From the NCBI GenBank assembly GCA_017302615.1, contig JAFLDB010000007.1, positions 91,014-155,013 of the forward strand: a stretch of DNA of 64,000 nucleotides, given 5' to 3'. Below, piece after piece: positions 51,923-63,296 of this stretch. Positions within the stretch are counted from its first letter, which is position 1, and every line of letters starts with the position of its first letter. The translations under genes were made by a program, and so were the position numbers. The stretch is from Sphingomonadales bacterium (GTDB lineage: Bacteria > Pseudomonadota > Alphaproteobacteria > Sphingomonadales > Sphingomonadaceae). A model generated the notes under the pieces. The model made no database searches, was not told the DNA's origin, and was given only the letters and a program-made list of their open reading frames with translations.

Positions 51923-53731
51923 CTACGCAGGCGCAGCGATCCAGCGCGCGATCTTGGCCTCCAGTATTGGCAGCGGCAGCGCGCCCGATTCCAGCACCTG
52001 ATCGTGGAAGGCGCGGATGTCGAACCGCGTACCCAGTGCGGTTTCGGCCTGTTTGCGCAGCTTCTGGATGGTCAGCGCGCCGATCTTGTAGCCCAAGGCC
52101 TGGCCCGGCCAGACGATATAGCGCTCGACTTCCGCGGTCGCATCGCTGCGGCCCATGCCGGAATTGGCCAGCATGTATTCGATCGCCTGTTCGCGGCTCC
52201 AGCCCTTGGCGTGGAGCCCGGTATCGACCACCAGCCGCATCGCCCGCAGCATTTCATCATCGAGCGTGCCCCAGTGGTTCATCGGGTCTTCGAACAGGCC
52301 CATCTCGTAACCGAGCGTTTCGGCATAGAGCGCCCAACCTTCAACAAAGGCGTTGTTGCCGCCGAACCGCTGGAAATCGGGCAGGCTTTCATCCTCTTGT
52401 GCCAGGCTGATCTGGAAATGGTGCCCCGGTGCGCCTTCATGCAGGTAAAGCGTGACCACCCCGGTCAGGAACCGGCTGGGCAAATCATAGGTGTTGTAGA
52501 AGAACACCCCCGGCCGGCGACCATCGGGGCTGCCCTGGTTGTAGGAGCCGCCAGCCTCGTATTGTTCCCGCCAGGCCGGATAGGGCTGAATCACCAGCCG
52601 GGTCTTGGGCACTTTGTTGAAGAACCGCGGGATCTGTGCATCGACAGCGCTGGCCGCGTGGGCAAAGGCCTTGGCATATTCTTCCTTGGTCTTGGGATGA
52701 TAGCGCGGATTGGTGCGAATCTCGTCGAAGAACTCGCGCAAGCTCCCGGCAAAGCCCAGACGCTGGCGCACCCCGTCCATCCCGCGCTGGATCCGCGCCA
52801 CTTCGGACAGGCCCAGGCGGTGGATGTAATCCGGATCGAGCCGCAGCGTGGTCTGGCTTTCGATCGCCTTCAGGTAGAGGCCCGCGCCGCCCTTCATTGC
52901 CGAAATGCCGACCTGCTGGCGCGCGGCCGGCAGGTATTCGTCGTTCAGGAAGGCCCGCAGGCGGCGATAGGTTGGCAGGACATCCCGGGTGATCGCACCG
53001 AAGAAAGCGTTGACCAGACCCTGGCGCGCGCCTTCCGGCACGGCATCGGGAAAGGCTCGCACCGCCGAGGCCAGCGGCGATGTGGCGAGCGGCTCGGCCA
53101 GCACGCCGTCGATCTGGGCCACCATGTTGCGGGTGGTCATGGCCGTTTCGACCACGCCGCTGTCCATTCCTTCGCGGAACCGGGCGATCGCATTGTCAAT
53201 CACCTGCGGGAAGGCGCGCAGCAGTTCCAGATTGGCGGCATAGTCGGCCTCGCTGGCGTAGCGCAGCGGGCCGCCCTGGGCGATCAGCGAGGGGAACTCG
53301 ACATGAAAGCCGCCGAAATGGGTGAAGGGCCGCACCGCAGTGAGCGCCACCATGTCGGGCTGGAGCCACATCGCCGCCTCGCGCTTGTCGCGGCTGAAGA
53401 TGTCGTACGAGATCTGGCGCGGCGGGCTGAGCCGGGCGCGGTCGATCTTCGCCAGCGCGGCCCGGGTCCAGCGCACCACTTCGCGCCGGGCCCGCAACTG
53501 GGCATCGCTGAACAGCAGGCGAAAGGGGGCGGCATCGACCCGCCCTTCGCGATAGGCCAGGCCCAGCGGATCGACCGCATCCTCGCGCCGGGCGGTTTCC
53601 CGGAACAGGGCCATCAACCGCGCGTCCTCGCCGCTGGCAGGATCGGAAGCGGCGTATGCGGGCAGGGCGGTCAGCGCGCCCGATGCCGCCATGCCGCCGA
53701 CGAACCGGCGGCGGCTGAGCGGAAAGGTCAT
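51923..53731 (-). CDS. Exported DUF885 family protein
   Basis: The 602-residue protein begins with a twin-arginine signal (SRRRFVGGMAASGALTALPA) after an ATG at 53731. The body is the helical DUF885 fold with the metal-like LHEGAPGHHFQ near 430 and EGWALYAETLGYE near 465. DUF885 proteins look like zinc peptidases but activity is unproven for most. It precedes the P4H gene on the same strand with a 5-bp gap. Confidence 0.85.
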   Translation of the reverse strand: MTFPLSRRRFVGGMAASGALTALPAYAASDPASGEDARLMALFRETARREDAVDPLGLAYREGRVDAAPFRLLFSDAQLRARREVVRWTRAALAKIDRARLSPPRQISYDIFSRDKREAAMWLQPDMVALTAVRPFTHFGGFHVEFPSLIAQGGPLRYASEADYAANLELLRAFPQVIDNAIARFREGMDSGVVETAMTTRNMVAQIDGVLAEPLATSPLASAVRAFPDAVPEGARQGLVNAFFGAITRDVLPTYRRLRAFLNDEYLPAARQQVGISAMKGGAGLYLKAIESQTTLRLDPDYIHRLGLSEVARIQRGMDGVRQRLGFAGSLREFFDEIRTNPRYHPKTKEEYAKAFAHAASAVDAQIPRFFNKVPKTRLVIQPYPAWREQYEAGGSYNQGSPDGRRPGVFFYNTYDLPSRFLTGVVTLYLHEGAPGHHFQISLAQEDESLPDFQRFGGNNAFVEGWALYAETLGYEMGLFEDPMNHWGTLDDEMLRAMRLVVDTGLHAKGWSREQAIEYMLANSGMGRSDATAEVERYIVWPGQALGYKIGALTIQKLRKQAETALGTRFDIRAFHDQVLESGALPLPILEAKIARWIAAPA

Positions 53732-53736
53732 GCCGA

Positions 53737-54411
53737 TCAACCCCACTTGCGCGACCGGTACCATTTGGTCAGCACGTATTTGACCCCCTTGGTCACCGGG
53801 GTGCCCGCATGCATCGTGTTCTCGTTGGGCATGCCGTTGGGCAGGTTGTTGTTCCACACCAGCAGCGCGCCGCGCGCGGGCTTCACCGACAGGCCGATCT
53901 GGGTGAAGAAGGTGTCGCCGCCTTCTTCCACATCGTTGAGATAGGCCATCGCGGTGATGGTCCGCTGGCCGCCGCGCTTGGCCTCGTCCTTCCAGTAGGC
54001 GGCGCGGGTCCAGAACAGGTCGAGGTGGTACTTGAACTCCTGCCCGACCTCGTAACGCTGGCCCTGCATCGTCTCGCCATAGGCGTGGGGAAGGCCCAGC
54101 AGGGTGTCGATCCGCTCCTCGATCAGCTGGATGAACGGATCATAGGGATCGACATTGCCCGAACTGCTGGTCCGCCAGGCTTCGACCTCGCCGTGCGAGA
54201 GGACTTCGGACGGCTTGGCGGTGCGATCGACCATGGCGATCAGCTGCGCGCATTCCTGCTCGTTCAGGAAGCCGCCGATCGCCCAGATCTCAGCCTGATC
54301 GGTATCGAGCCGGACGGCGGCCGGATTGGCATCAAGCTGCTTGCGGACATGGTTTCCCACCTTGAGCAAGGCGGCGCGATCGGGGGCTGGGGCATCCTGG
54401 AACACACTCAT
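53737..54411 (-). CDS. 2OG-Fe(II) oxygenase, prolyl-4-hydroxylase type
   Basis: The 224-residue protein has the iron ligands in KYHLDLFWTRA near 127 (HxD) and MHAGTPVTKG near 199 (distal His), and the 2-oxoglutarate Lys in KYVLTKW. An RGALLVWNNNLP segment is typical of P4H-like bacterial enzymes. The start ATG at 54411 avoids basic upstream residues. The target protein is unknown. Confidence 0.87.
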   Translation of the reverse strand: MSVFQDAPAPDRAALLKVGNHVRKQLDANPAAVRLDTDQAEIWAIGGFLNEQECAQLIAMVDRTAKPSEVLSHGEVEAWRTSSSGNVDPYDPFIQLIEERIDTLLGLPHAYGETMQGQRYEVGQEFKYHLDLFWTRAAYWKDEAKRGGQRTITAMAYLNDVEEGGDTFFTQIGLSVKPARGALLVWNNNLPNGMPNENTMHAGTPVTKGVKYVLTKWYRSRKWG

Positions 54412-54494
54412 GGTCAGATTGCCTATCCGATTGTGGCGCCAAGGCAAACCATTAGAGGCTTGCCCAAAGCGCCGGTTTGCGTCAGCCTGCGGCC

Positions 54495-55049
54495 ATGACG
54501 ACCCTTACCGCTGCTGCCCGCTATTCGCGCGGCGCCATCGCCCTGCACTGGATCATGGCCGCCCTGATCGTGCTGAACTTCGTCCTGGCCGAAATGGCCG
54601 AGGATGCCTCGAAGGACGAGCGATCGATCCTGATGGGCAACCACAAGGCGATCGGCATCACCATCCTGCTGTTCACCCTGGTGCGGATCGGGTGGAAGCT
54701 GGCCCGTCCGGCGCCGCCGCTGGTCGATACCCTGAAGGCGTGGGAGGCTGCGCTCTCGAAAGTGGTGCATGGCCTGTTCTACGTTCTGATGCTGGCGATC
54801 CCGCTGGCCGGCTGGGCCGCTTCCTCGGCCTGGGGCAACGGCGCGCCGGTCGACATGTTCGGCCTGTTCGGCATGCCGGCCCTGCCGGTCGAGCACGGCA
54901 AGGAATCGGCCGGCCTGTTCGGAGAGATCCACGAGACGACCGCCAAGCTGATGTTCGTGCTGTTCGTGCTGCATGTGCTCGGTGCCCTGAAGCACCACTT
55001 CATCGATCGGGACGGCACCATGCGGCGGATGGTACCCTGGCTGAAGTAA
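54495..55049 (+). CDS. Cytochrome b561 family protein
   Basis: The 184-residue protein has four membrane helices with heme-ligand His in IALHWIMAAL, NHKAIGITIL, VVHGLFYVLM and a late VLHVLGALKHHF. This is the diheme cytochrome b561 layout, which moves electrons across the inner membrane, possibly for superoxide scavenging in bacterial CybB members. A start at 54495 (MTTLTAAARY) was chosen. Confidence 0.9.
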   Translation: MTTLTAAARYSRGAIALHWIMAALIVLNFVLAEMAEDASKDERSILMGNHKAIGITILLFTLVRIGWKLARPAPPLVDTLKAWEAALSKVVHGLFYVLMLAIPLAGWAASSAWGNGAPVDMFGLFGMPALPVEHGKESAGLFGEIHETTAKLMFVLFVLHVLGALKHHFIDRDGTMRRMVPWLK

Positions 55050-55076
55050 GCGCCGCAACCCAGCGCCACTGACAAG

Positions 55077-55109
55077 ACAGGCCCCGGCAGTGTTCCTGCC
55101 GGGGCCTGT
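55077..55109. terminator. Bidirectional terminator hairpin
   Basis: ACAGGCCCCGGCAG and CTGCCGGGGCCTGT form a perfect 14-bp stem around TGTTC, between the convergent cytochrome b561 gene (55049) and the RcnB-like gene (55129). No long T-run follows, but the stem is very stable. Confidence 0.85.
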
Positions 55110-55128
55110 TCCGTTCAGGGGCCGCGCC

Positions 55129-56400
55129 TTACCAGAAGAAGTCGTAGATCACGTCCACCACTTCGCCGGTATAGATGTTCACCAGCACCGCATCGTCATA
55201 GTAGCGCACCCAGCGGTACGGCCCATAGGCGTCGGGCAGGCGGTAGAAGGCCGGATCGGCAATCCAGTAATCCTCGCCGAAGAACAGCGCATCGAGGAAG
55301 AAGCCGATGCTCAGCCGCGAGTAGGAATAGCCGCGGTAGGGGGCGTAGTAATAGCCGACCTGGAAGTAGCTGGGATAGCGGTTGCGCCAGCCGTACCAGT
55401 CATAGCGGTTGTGGTTGCGCCATTGGCGGTCCCAGCGGCGATAGTCGTGGCCCCAGGCCCAGTTCCAGTTGCTGTTCCAGCCCGACCAGTTGCGGTGGCG
55501 CGAGCGGTCCCAGTGGTTCGACCAGTTGCGCTTGCTCCAGTAGTCCCGGTTGCCGCCATAGTGGCGGTCGTTCTTCTGGACCCGGCTGCGCCAGTCACCA
55601 TCGTTGCTGCGGCGCCGGTCATTGTCGCCCCAGTTGCGGCTGCCGTCGCGCTGACGCCAGTCGCCATCGCGATTGCGCGAGCGGCTGCCGTCATCCCAGC
55701 TGCGTGACTGGACAGTGGCACTGCCCTGGCTGTTACGGCTGCGCCAGTCGTCTCCGCCCCGGCCGCGGCGATCGTCGGCCTGGCCATCCCGGCCGCCACG
55801 GCGCTCGCCGTTCCAGCCGCCCTGGGTCTGGCGGGTCTGCTGCACCGGCGGCGGAGCCTGAGTGGTGGTCCGGGTGTTGGTCTGGCCGTCGCCGGACCAG
55901 GTGCGGCCACCGCCATTCCAGTTGCCCTGAACCTGGCGACGCTGCTGCTGCGGCGCTTCGACCTGGCCGGTGGCGGCACCATTGCCGCGCCAGCCGCGAT
56001 CCGCGCGCTCGCCGTTGCCGCGCTCGCCATTGCCGCGCCAGCCACGGTCCGCGCGCTCGCCATTGCCGCCCTGACGGCCACCACCGTTCCAGTTGCCCTG
56101 GCGGGACTGGACCGGCGGCGCGGCCTGGGGGGCTTCGCTGCGGGCCGGGGGCGACCAGCTGCGCGGCGCGGCCTGCGGGGCCTGGCTCTGCTGCTGAGGC
56201 GGGGGCGACCAGCTGCGCTGGGTCTGCGGCGGCGGAGCCTGCCGGGCGGGCGGGGCGCTTTCGCTGCGGGCGCTACGCCCGTCGTTCCAGCCGCGGTCCC
56301 GCTCGGGCGCGGCCTGGGCCATGGCGGGGATCGACAGCGCCGCGATCGTCAGGGCGATCAGGCTGGCGCGCATTCCGGTGGTGTTCGACTTCACGGCCAT
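55129..56400 (-). CDS. RcnB-like secreted protein with a long low-complexity region
   Basis: The 423-residue protein has a signal peptide (ASLIALTIAALSIPAMAQA), a Pro/Gln/Arg-rich disordered region of about 250 residues and a C-terminal RcnB-like domain (FFLDALFFGEDYWIADPAFY, RWVRYYDDAVLVNIYTGEV). The disordered part contains a near-tandem GNGERADRGWRG repeat around residues 110-140. RcnB is a periplasmic Ni/Co-homeostasis protein in E. coli; many alphaproteobacterial members share only the last domain. Function here is inferred. Confidence 0.75.
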   Translation of the reverse strand: MAVKSNTTGMRASLIALTIAALSIPAMAQAAPERDRGWNDGRSARSESAPPARQAPPPQTQRSWSPPPQQQSQAPQAAPRSWSPPARSEAPQAAPPVQSRQGNWNGGGRQGGNGERADRGWRGNGERGNGERADRGWRGNGAATGQVEAPQQQRRQVQGNWNGGGRTWSGDGQTNTRTTTQAPPPVQQTRQTQGGWNGERRGGRDGQADDRRGRGGDDWRSRNSQGSATVQSRSWDDGSRSRNRDGDWRQRDGSRNWGDNDRRRSNDGDWRSRVQKNDRHYGGNRDYWSKRNWSNHWDRSRHRNWSGWNSNWNWAWGHDYRRWDRQWRNHNRYDWYGWRNRYPSYFQVGYYYAPYRGYSYSRLSIGFFLDALFFGEDYWIADPAFYRLPDAYGPYRWVRYYDDAVLVNIYTGEVVDVIYDFFW

Positions 56401-56525
56401 GGCCGCATCTCCATCGCTATGTGCCGCACCTGTCGCGGCCCTTATGAACAGGTTGCTACGCGAGTCGTGCTGACGGCAGGGTGAATGACTTGGTAAGGTT
56501 TGCGTTCAGGTTCGCGAGGGATTGA

Positions 56526-57119
56526 ATGAACGAAATGGGTGAAACGCTGGACGCAGTACTGGCCGATGCCACGGCCCGGCTGGAACGCGCCGCGCGTGAC
56601 CGGCGCAGCGCGATGCATGTCCCGGTGGTCGGCACTGCGGACGGCGACCTCAGGATGATGGTCCTGCGCGCCTGCGAGCCCGGCCTGTCGCGCCTGCGCT
56701 TTCACACCGATGCGCGCAGCCCCAAGGCATTGACCATCGGCAGCGGCAGCCCGGTCAGCGTGCTGGCCTTCGATGCCGAAGCCAAGGTCCAGCTGCGCCT
56801 GCGCGGCACCGGCCGGATTGAACTGCGCGGCCCCCAGGCCGATGCCGCCTGGGCCGCCGCCACGGCCTTCGCCCGGCGCTGCTACCTGGCCGAAGCCGCC
56901 CCCGGCACTCCGGCCGACACAGCCCTGTCCGGCCTGCCGGAAGCGGTCGAGGGCCTGATGCCGAGCGAGGAGCAATTGCTCCCGGCGCGCGACAATTTCG
57001 CCGTGCTGCTGATCGAGTTGCAGCACCTCGACTGGCTGTACCTCGCCCATGACGGCCACCGCCGCGCGCAGTTCGCGCGGGGGGCAGAGGGCTGGCAGGG
57101 GACCTGGGTGGTCCCCTGA
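56526..57119 (+). CDS. Pyridoxamine 5'-phosphate oxidase-like flavin-binding protein
   Basis: The 197-residue protein has the split-barrel pattern: RRSAMHVPVVGTADGDLRMM near 29, LRFHTDARSPKALTIGS near 62 and ARDNFAVLLIELQHLDWLYL near 152. The family binds FMN and includes PNPOx-like reductases. The specific activity cannot be read. It is convergent with ettA and separated by 10 bp. Confidence 0.75.
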   Translation: MNEMGETLDAVLADATARLERAARDRRSAMHVPVVGTADGDLRMMVLRACEPGLSRLRFHTDARSPKALTIGSGSPVSVLAFDAEAKVQLRLRGTGRIELRGPQADAAWAAATAFARRCYLAEAAPGTPADTALSGLPEAVEGLMPSEEQLLPARDNFAVLLIELQHLDWLYLAHDGHRRAQFARGAEGWQGTWVVP

Positions 57120-57129
57120 GCCGTCAACC

Positions 57130-58809
<1,680 letters not shown>

Positions 58810-58923
58810 GGGTGGTCCTTCTGGAATGGGAAACTGGCTTTGCAGCGCCCTCTACAGAGCGGCGGGGCAGCGGGCAAGCATCACGGCGGAAGGAGGACGG
58901 GCCCGGGTGCCGGACGGGGCAAG

Positions 58924-59195
58924 CTGACAAAGTTCACAGGGTTCAGGGAAGCAAAAAATCGCCGGGCGCAGCACAGGCCCGGACCGGCCCGGCTGGGCGC
59001 CGAGCTGCGCAAAGTGGCGGGAATCTGGGAGGAACGCGGCCATTGGGCGATTATGGCAGATCGCCGGGGTGTAGGAAAACCGGCAGCTCCGTCCCGCCGC
59101 CGGGTGACGTGGGGTGACACGGGGTGTCGCAGGGTGACAGCGGCAGGGTGACAGATGACGACAGCGCGTGACCAAAGGTGACGCGCTTCGCGCCC
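58924..59195. repeat. Composite dispersed element, copy B
   Basis: The 428-bp gap between ettA and the M28 peptidase gene holds CTGACAAAGTTCACAGGG (18 nt, exact reverse of the copy A block). It also holds GTAGGAAAACCG (12 nt, exact reverse of its other block) and at least six GGTGAC-like units from about 59101. No gene is seen. It is inverted relative to copy A. Confidence 0.7.
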
Positions 59196-59237
59196 GGCCC
59201 TTGCCAAGCGGCGCGGCGCGGCATAGCCAGCCGGGCC

Positions 59238-60569
59238 ATGAAGATCCTTGCCCGCGCCGCCGCGCTCTCCGCCCTGTTCCTGTCCACCGCAGCGATTGCC
59301 CAGACCGCGCCCGATGTCGCCTGGGATATCACTGCCGACCTGACGACCGAGATCGGCGCGCGTCCGGCAGGGTCCGAGCAGGAGGCAAAGGCGCGCGACT
59401 GGGCGGTCAAGCGGCTGACCGCGCTGGGCTTCAAGAACGTTCGGGTTGAACCCTTCACCGTCACCGGCTTTGTCCGCGGCGCGGAAACGGCGGAGCTGAC
59501 CGCGCCCTATCCGCACAAGCTGCACGTCACCGCGCTGGGCTATTCCGCGCCGACACCGAAGGGCGGACTGAAGGCAGAGCTGGTCTATTTCCCCAACCTC
59601 GACGCGCTGAAAGCCGCGCCCGAAGGCTCGCTCAAGGGCAAGATCGCCTTCATCGATCATGCCATGACCCGCACCCAGGATGGCTCCAGCTATGGCCCCT
59701 ATGGCGCGGCGCGGCGGCAGGGTCCGGGCATCGCCGCCAGCAAGGGCGCTTCCGGCGTGGTGATCCGCTCGATCGGCACCGACATGCATCGCAACCCGCA
59801 CACCGGGGCGACCAGCTGGCCGGCCGGCACTGCCGCCATTCCGGCCGGGGCCGTCTCGCTGCCCGATGCCGAGCTGATCGCCCGGATCGCCAGGACCGGC
59901 AAGCCGATGACCATGACTCTGGTGCTGGAAGGCAAGGCCCAGGCGGACATGCCCTCCGGCAACGTGATTGCCGAGCTGCCGGGGCGCGATCCCTCGCTGC
60001 CGCCGATCCTGATCGCCTGCCACCTTGACAGCTGGGACCTTTCGACCGGCGCGTTCGACGATGCCGCAGGCTGCGGGATCATCACCGCTGCGGCGCTGCG
60101 GGCCCAGGCCAAGGGCCAGCCATTGCGCACCATCCGCGTGCTGTGGGCCGGGGCGGAGGAAATCGGCGTGTTCGGCGGGGCGGCCTATGCCCGCGCCAAT
60201 GCCGGCCAGCCGCATGCGCTGGCGATGGAAAGCGATTTCGGCGCGGACCGGGTCTGGCGGGTGCGCTTCAACCTTTCGCCCGCCAACAAGCCGCTGCGCG
60301 ACAAGCTGACCGCGGCGCTGGCCCCGCTGGGGATCGCGGCCGGGGCAGGCAAGGCCAATGGCGGGGCCGATGTGACCGCGATCATCGCCGCGCAGAAGCT
60401 GGCGGTGATCGATCTCGACCAGGATGGCACCCGCTATTTCGATCTGCACCACACCCCGGACGACACGCTCGACAAGATCGATCGCAAGCAGCTGGAACAG
60501 AACGTCCAGGCCTGGACCGTGGTGCTGGAAATCGTCGCCAACGAGCCGGGGCCGATCAGCCCCGAATGA
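59238..60569 (+). CDS. Secreted M28-family metallopeptidase
   Basis: The 443-residue protein has a signal peptide (ILARAAALSALFLSTAAIAQ) and a PA-like insert (GSSYGPYGAARRQGPGIAAS near 160). Zinc ligands are in IACHLDSWDLSTGAFDD near 260 (His, Asp, Asp) and WAGAEEIGVFGG near 307 (Glu-Glu), with a later acidic region completing the pair. This is an M28 aminopeptidase; the substrate is unknown. It starts just outside the composite repeat. Confidence 0.88.
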   Translation: MKILARAAALSALFLSTAAIAQTAPDVAWDITADLTTEIGARPAGSEQEAKARDWAVKRLTALGFKNVRVEPFTVTGFVRGAETAELTAPYPHKLHVTALGYSAPTPKGGLKAELVYFPNLDALKAAPEGSLKGKIAFIDHAMTRTQDGSSYGPYGAARRQGPGIAASKGASGVVIRSIGTDMHRNPHTGATSWPAGTAAIPAGAVSLPDAELIARIARTGKPMTMTLVLEGKAQADMPSGNVIAELPGRDPSLPPILIACHLDSWDLSTGAFDDAAGCGIITAAALRAQAKGQPLRTIRVLWAGAEEIGVFGGAAYARANAGQPHALAMESDFGADRVWRVRFNLSPANKPLRDKLTAALAPLGIAAGAGKANGGADVTAIIAAQKLAVIDLDQDGTRYFDLHHTPDDTLDKIDRKQLEQNVQAWTVVLEIVANEPGPISPE

Positions 60570-60583
60570 TCAGGGGGGAATGG

Positions 60584-61723
60584 TCAGCCCTTGATCAGTC
60601 CGGTCAGCGGTCTGCCCGCGCCGCCGGGGAACAGCAGCGGCGCCGCGCGCTGCGGGTCGAGCCCGAAATGGCCGGCCAGCGCGCCCGCCAGCACGGCATC
60701 GATCGACTGCGTGGGTTTGAGATCGCGCCCTTCGTAAAGCTGGGCGGGTGCCAGCCCCGGCCAGTCGGCCAGGATCCGCCCGCCCGCCACGGTGCCGCCC
60801 AGCAGCATGGCGAGGCTGCCGGTGCCGTGGTCGGTCCCGCCGGTGCCGTTGACCGCCGCCGTGCGGCCGAACTCGGTCGCCACGATCACCAAGGTCTGGC
60901 TCCAGGCCGCGCCGAGGCTGTCCTTCAGCGCGCCGATCAGCGCATCGAGCGCGGTCAGCTGTGTATTCAGCCGCCCGCGCTGGCCGGCATGGGTATCCCA
61001 GCCGGTCGTCTCGGCCATGACGATCCGCGCGCCGTCCGGTCCGGCCATCAGCGAGGCGATCAGCTGCCCCGCCGCCACCGCGCCGCGCTGCGTGCCGCCG
61101 GCCAGGTCCCCGGCCATGGCGCGGGTCTGCAAGGCCTCACCCCACAGCGCGTGAAGCTGGGCATCGCTTTCATAGAGCATCGACACGCGTTGCAGCAGGT
61201 CTTGCGGGGCTTCGGGCAGGTTGGTCGGCGCGTAGCTCGATACCTGGATGCTCCCGCGCAGCGCGGCCGGGATCGTTGCGGAAATGGCCAGGGCGCGCGG
61301 CGTGCCGGGGATCAGGCCGATCAGCCGGTTCATCCAGCCGTCCTTGCGCTCATAGGGCCGCTCGCCGCCCGTCTCGAGCACGTTCTGCCCGTCGAAATGC
61401 GAACGGTCGCGATAGGGCGAGGCGACCGCGTGGGCGAACAGCGCCTGTCCTTCGCCATAGAGCCCGCCGATCCGCTCCAGCGCCGGGTGCAGCGCGAACA
61501 TTCCGCCCAGCCTGGGCCGGTCCATCAGCTCCGCCGCCAGCTCGCCGCGCAGGCCCGCATAGGCGGGATCGCCCGTGGGGGCGAGAGTGGCGAGTCCGTC
61601 CGCCGCGCCGCGCTGGATCAGGAAGATGACGCGCCGCTCGGTCTCGGCCCTAGCCCAGGCGAGGCGCGGGCCAATCAGGCTGGCGGCCGCGCCGCCGATC
61701 AGGACTTGTCTGCGGTCAAACAT
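60584..61723 (-). CDS. DUF1501 protein (Tat-exported, sulfatase-like fold)
   Basis: The 379-residue protein begins with a twin-arginine signal (MFDRRQVLIGGAAASLIGPR) after GGAGG at 5 nt. The body belongs to DUF1501, related to the alkaline phosphatase/sulfatase superfamily by the FLIQRGAADGLATLAPTGDP start and the VIVATEFGRTAAVNG and GTDHGTGSLAMLL regions near 250. DUF1501 is nearly always found with DUF1800; the DUF1800 gene ends 2 bp upstream. Confidence 0.85.
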   Translation of the reverse strand: MFDRRQVLIGGAAASLIGPRLAWARAETERRVIFLIQRGAADGLATLAPTGDPAYAGLRGELAAELMDRPRLGGMFALHPALERIGGLYGEGQALFAHAVASPYRDRSHFDGQNVLETGGERPYERKDGWMNRLIGLIPGTPRALAISATIPAALRGSIQVSSYAPTNLPEAPQDLLQRVSMLYESDAQLHALWGEALQTRAMAGDLAGGTQRGAVAAGQLIASLMAGPDGARIVMAETTGWDTHAGQRGRLNTQLTALDALIGALKDSLGAAWSQTLVIVATEFGRTAAVNGTGGTDHGTGSLAMLLGGTVAGGRILADWPGLAPAQLYEGRDLKPTQSIDAVLAGALAGHFGLDPQRAAPLLFPGGAGRPLTGLIKG

Positions 61724-61725
61724 CG

Positions 61726-63138
61726 TCACCTCCGCAGCATTTCAGGGGAAACCAGCAGCAGCGCCAGGGCCTGTTCGCCGCTTTCGGCGCGGGCCAGGGC
61801 ATCGCTCGTCGCCGCGGACAGCGCGCCGGGAAACAGCTGCGCCGCCAGCCGCCGCGCGTCGATGGCCGGGGCAGTGCGCTTCGCTATCCGCTGTGCCACT
61901 TCGACTCGACGATAGAGCGCGTCCGGCCCGGCCCAGCTGGCGGCGATATCGTCATAGCCGGCGGGCGATCCGGGGCGCCAGATCGGCTGGCCCAGCTGCT
62001 GGAACGCGCCCGCCGCCGTCGCGCCGGGCAGGGCCTTCACCCCCGTCGCCCGCAGCGCCGCCAGCGACCATTCCCACGGTGTGCGGAACTTGGCCGGGCC
62101 GTTCCACACCTCCGGCGCGGCGATCAGTACGCGGTAGAGGCTGGGCAGGTCCCCGCCGGTCTTGAGGAACGCCGCTTCCAGCCGCGCGACCAGTGCCGGG
62201 GGCGGATCGTCGGCGGCAAAGTGGCGGGCCAGCTTGGTGGCGATATGCCGCGCGGTGGCGGGATGGACCGCAAGATCATCCAGCACGGCCTGGGCCTGGG
62301 CTTCGCCGCTCTGGCTGTAACGCTTGCCGAGGATCGTCCGCGCGCCGGGTTGGTGGATCGGCGCGGCGAACCAGAAGCCGGGACCGGGGCCGCGCAGGAT
62401 CGGTTGACGGGCCAGGCCTCCCACGGTCCACCCGGTCAGCGCCCGGGCCAGTTCCGTCACGTCGGCCTGGCCATAGCCGCTGCGCACGCCCAGGGTGTGC
62501 AGTTCCAGAATCTCGCGCGCGAGGTTTTCGTTGAGCCCGCGTTCGCGCCCGCGCTGGGCCGCGCGGCTGCCCAGCGGGCTGTCCGGGCCGACCGACTGCG
62601 CCTGATCGAGATAGAGCAGCATCGCCGGATGCCGCTCCACCGCCGACAGCATCGCGCGGAAGCTGCCCATCACATGCGGGCGAATCGCGGTGAATTCCAG
62701 ATCGCCGACCAGGCCCACCACCGCGATCTTATCGATCGAGACGGCAAAGTGGTTGGCCCAGAAATGGACCAGCCGCTCGGCAAAGGGCGCGGCGCTGGCC
62801 AGCGCCACTCCGGTCCGCGCGGCCACGGCGGCGACATACTGGTCGCGTAGCTCGCGGTAGGGGGCGGGGACGGTTCCGGCCTGCTGTGGCTGGGGCATTT
62901 GCGCTTCGGGGGTGGTGGCAGCGGCTTTCTTCTCGTCCCGCCGCTCGCGCCGGTCATCCTGCGCCTCGGCCAGCATGGTCACCAGCGCAGGCGTGCGGGG
63001 CAGCGCGGCCAGCGCGGCGGGAGCAGGATCATAGGCCTTGAGCTGCGCCGTCAGCCAGGCCCTGGGATCGCCCGGCGCGGCTTCATCACCGCGACCGCCC
63101 AGCCCGAACCGGTGCAGCGCCGTCGCCACCTCGCGCAT
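61726..63138 (-). CDS. DUF1800 protein
   Basis: The 470-residue protein has the DUF1800 pattern: VATALHRFGLGGRGDEAAPG at the start, RLVHFWANHFAVSID near 120 and LNENLAREILELHTLG near 205. Also present are the TELARALTGWTVGG segment and RHIATKLARHFAADDPP near 320. DUF1800 and DUF1501 are co-encoded in many bacteria and remain without a known activity. Its start follows GGGAG. Confidence 0.87.
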   Translation of the reverse strand: MREVATALHRFGLGGRGDEAAPGDPRAWLTAQLKAYDPAPAALAALPRTPALVTMLAEAQDDRRERRDEKKAAATTPEAQMPQPQQAGTVPAPYRELRDQYVAAVAARTGVALASAAPFAERLVHFWANHFAVSIDKIAVVGLVGDLEFTAIRPHVMGSFRAMLSAVERHPAMLLYLDQAQSVGPDSPLGSRAAQRGRERGLNENLAREILELHTLGVRSGYGQADVTELARALTGWTVGGLARQPILRGPGPGFWFAAPIHQPGARTILGKRYSQSGEAQAQAVLDDLAVHPATARHIATKLARHFAADDPPPALVARLEAAFLKTGGDLPSLYRVLIAAPEVWNGPAKFRTPWEWSLAALRATGVKALPGATAAGAFQQLGQPIWRPGSPAGYDDIAASWAGPDALYRRVEVAQRIAKRTAPAIDARRLAAQLFPGALSAATSDALARAESGEQALALLLVSPEMLRR

Positions 63139-63296
63139 CGATCACTCCCGCATCAATTACCGGACCTGCGCAGAATGCGCGAAGCCGCACGCGCTGTCAT
63201 GCCGCGAATTGTATCGGATTGTCACGGGGTTGGCGCTTAGACTGCGAGGCAGTCTTACCTCGACGGATCATTGATTTGGCTTTCGGCCTGAGGCTT

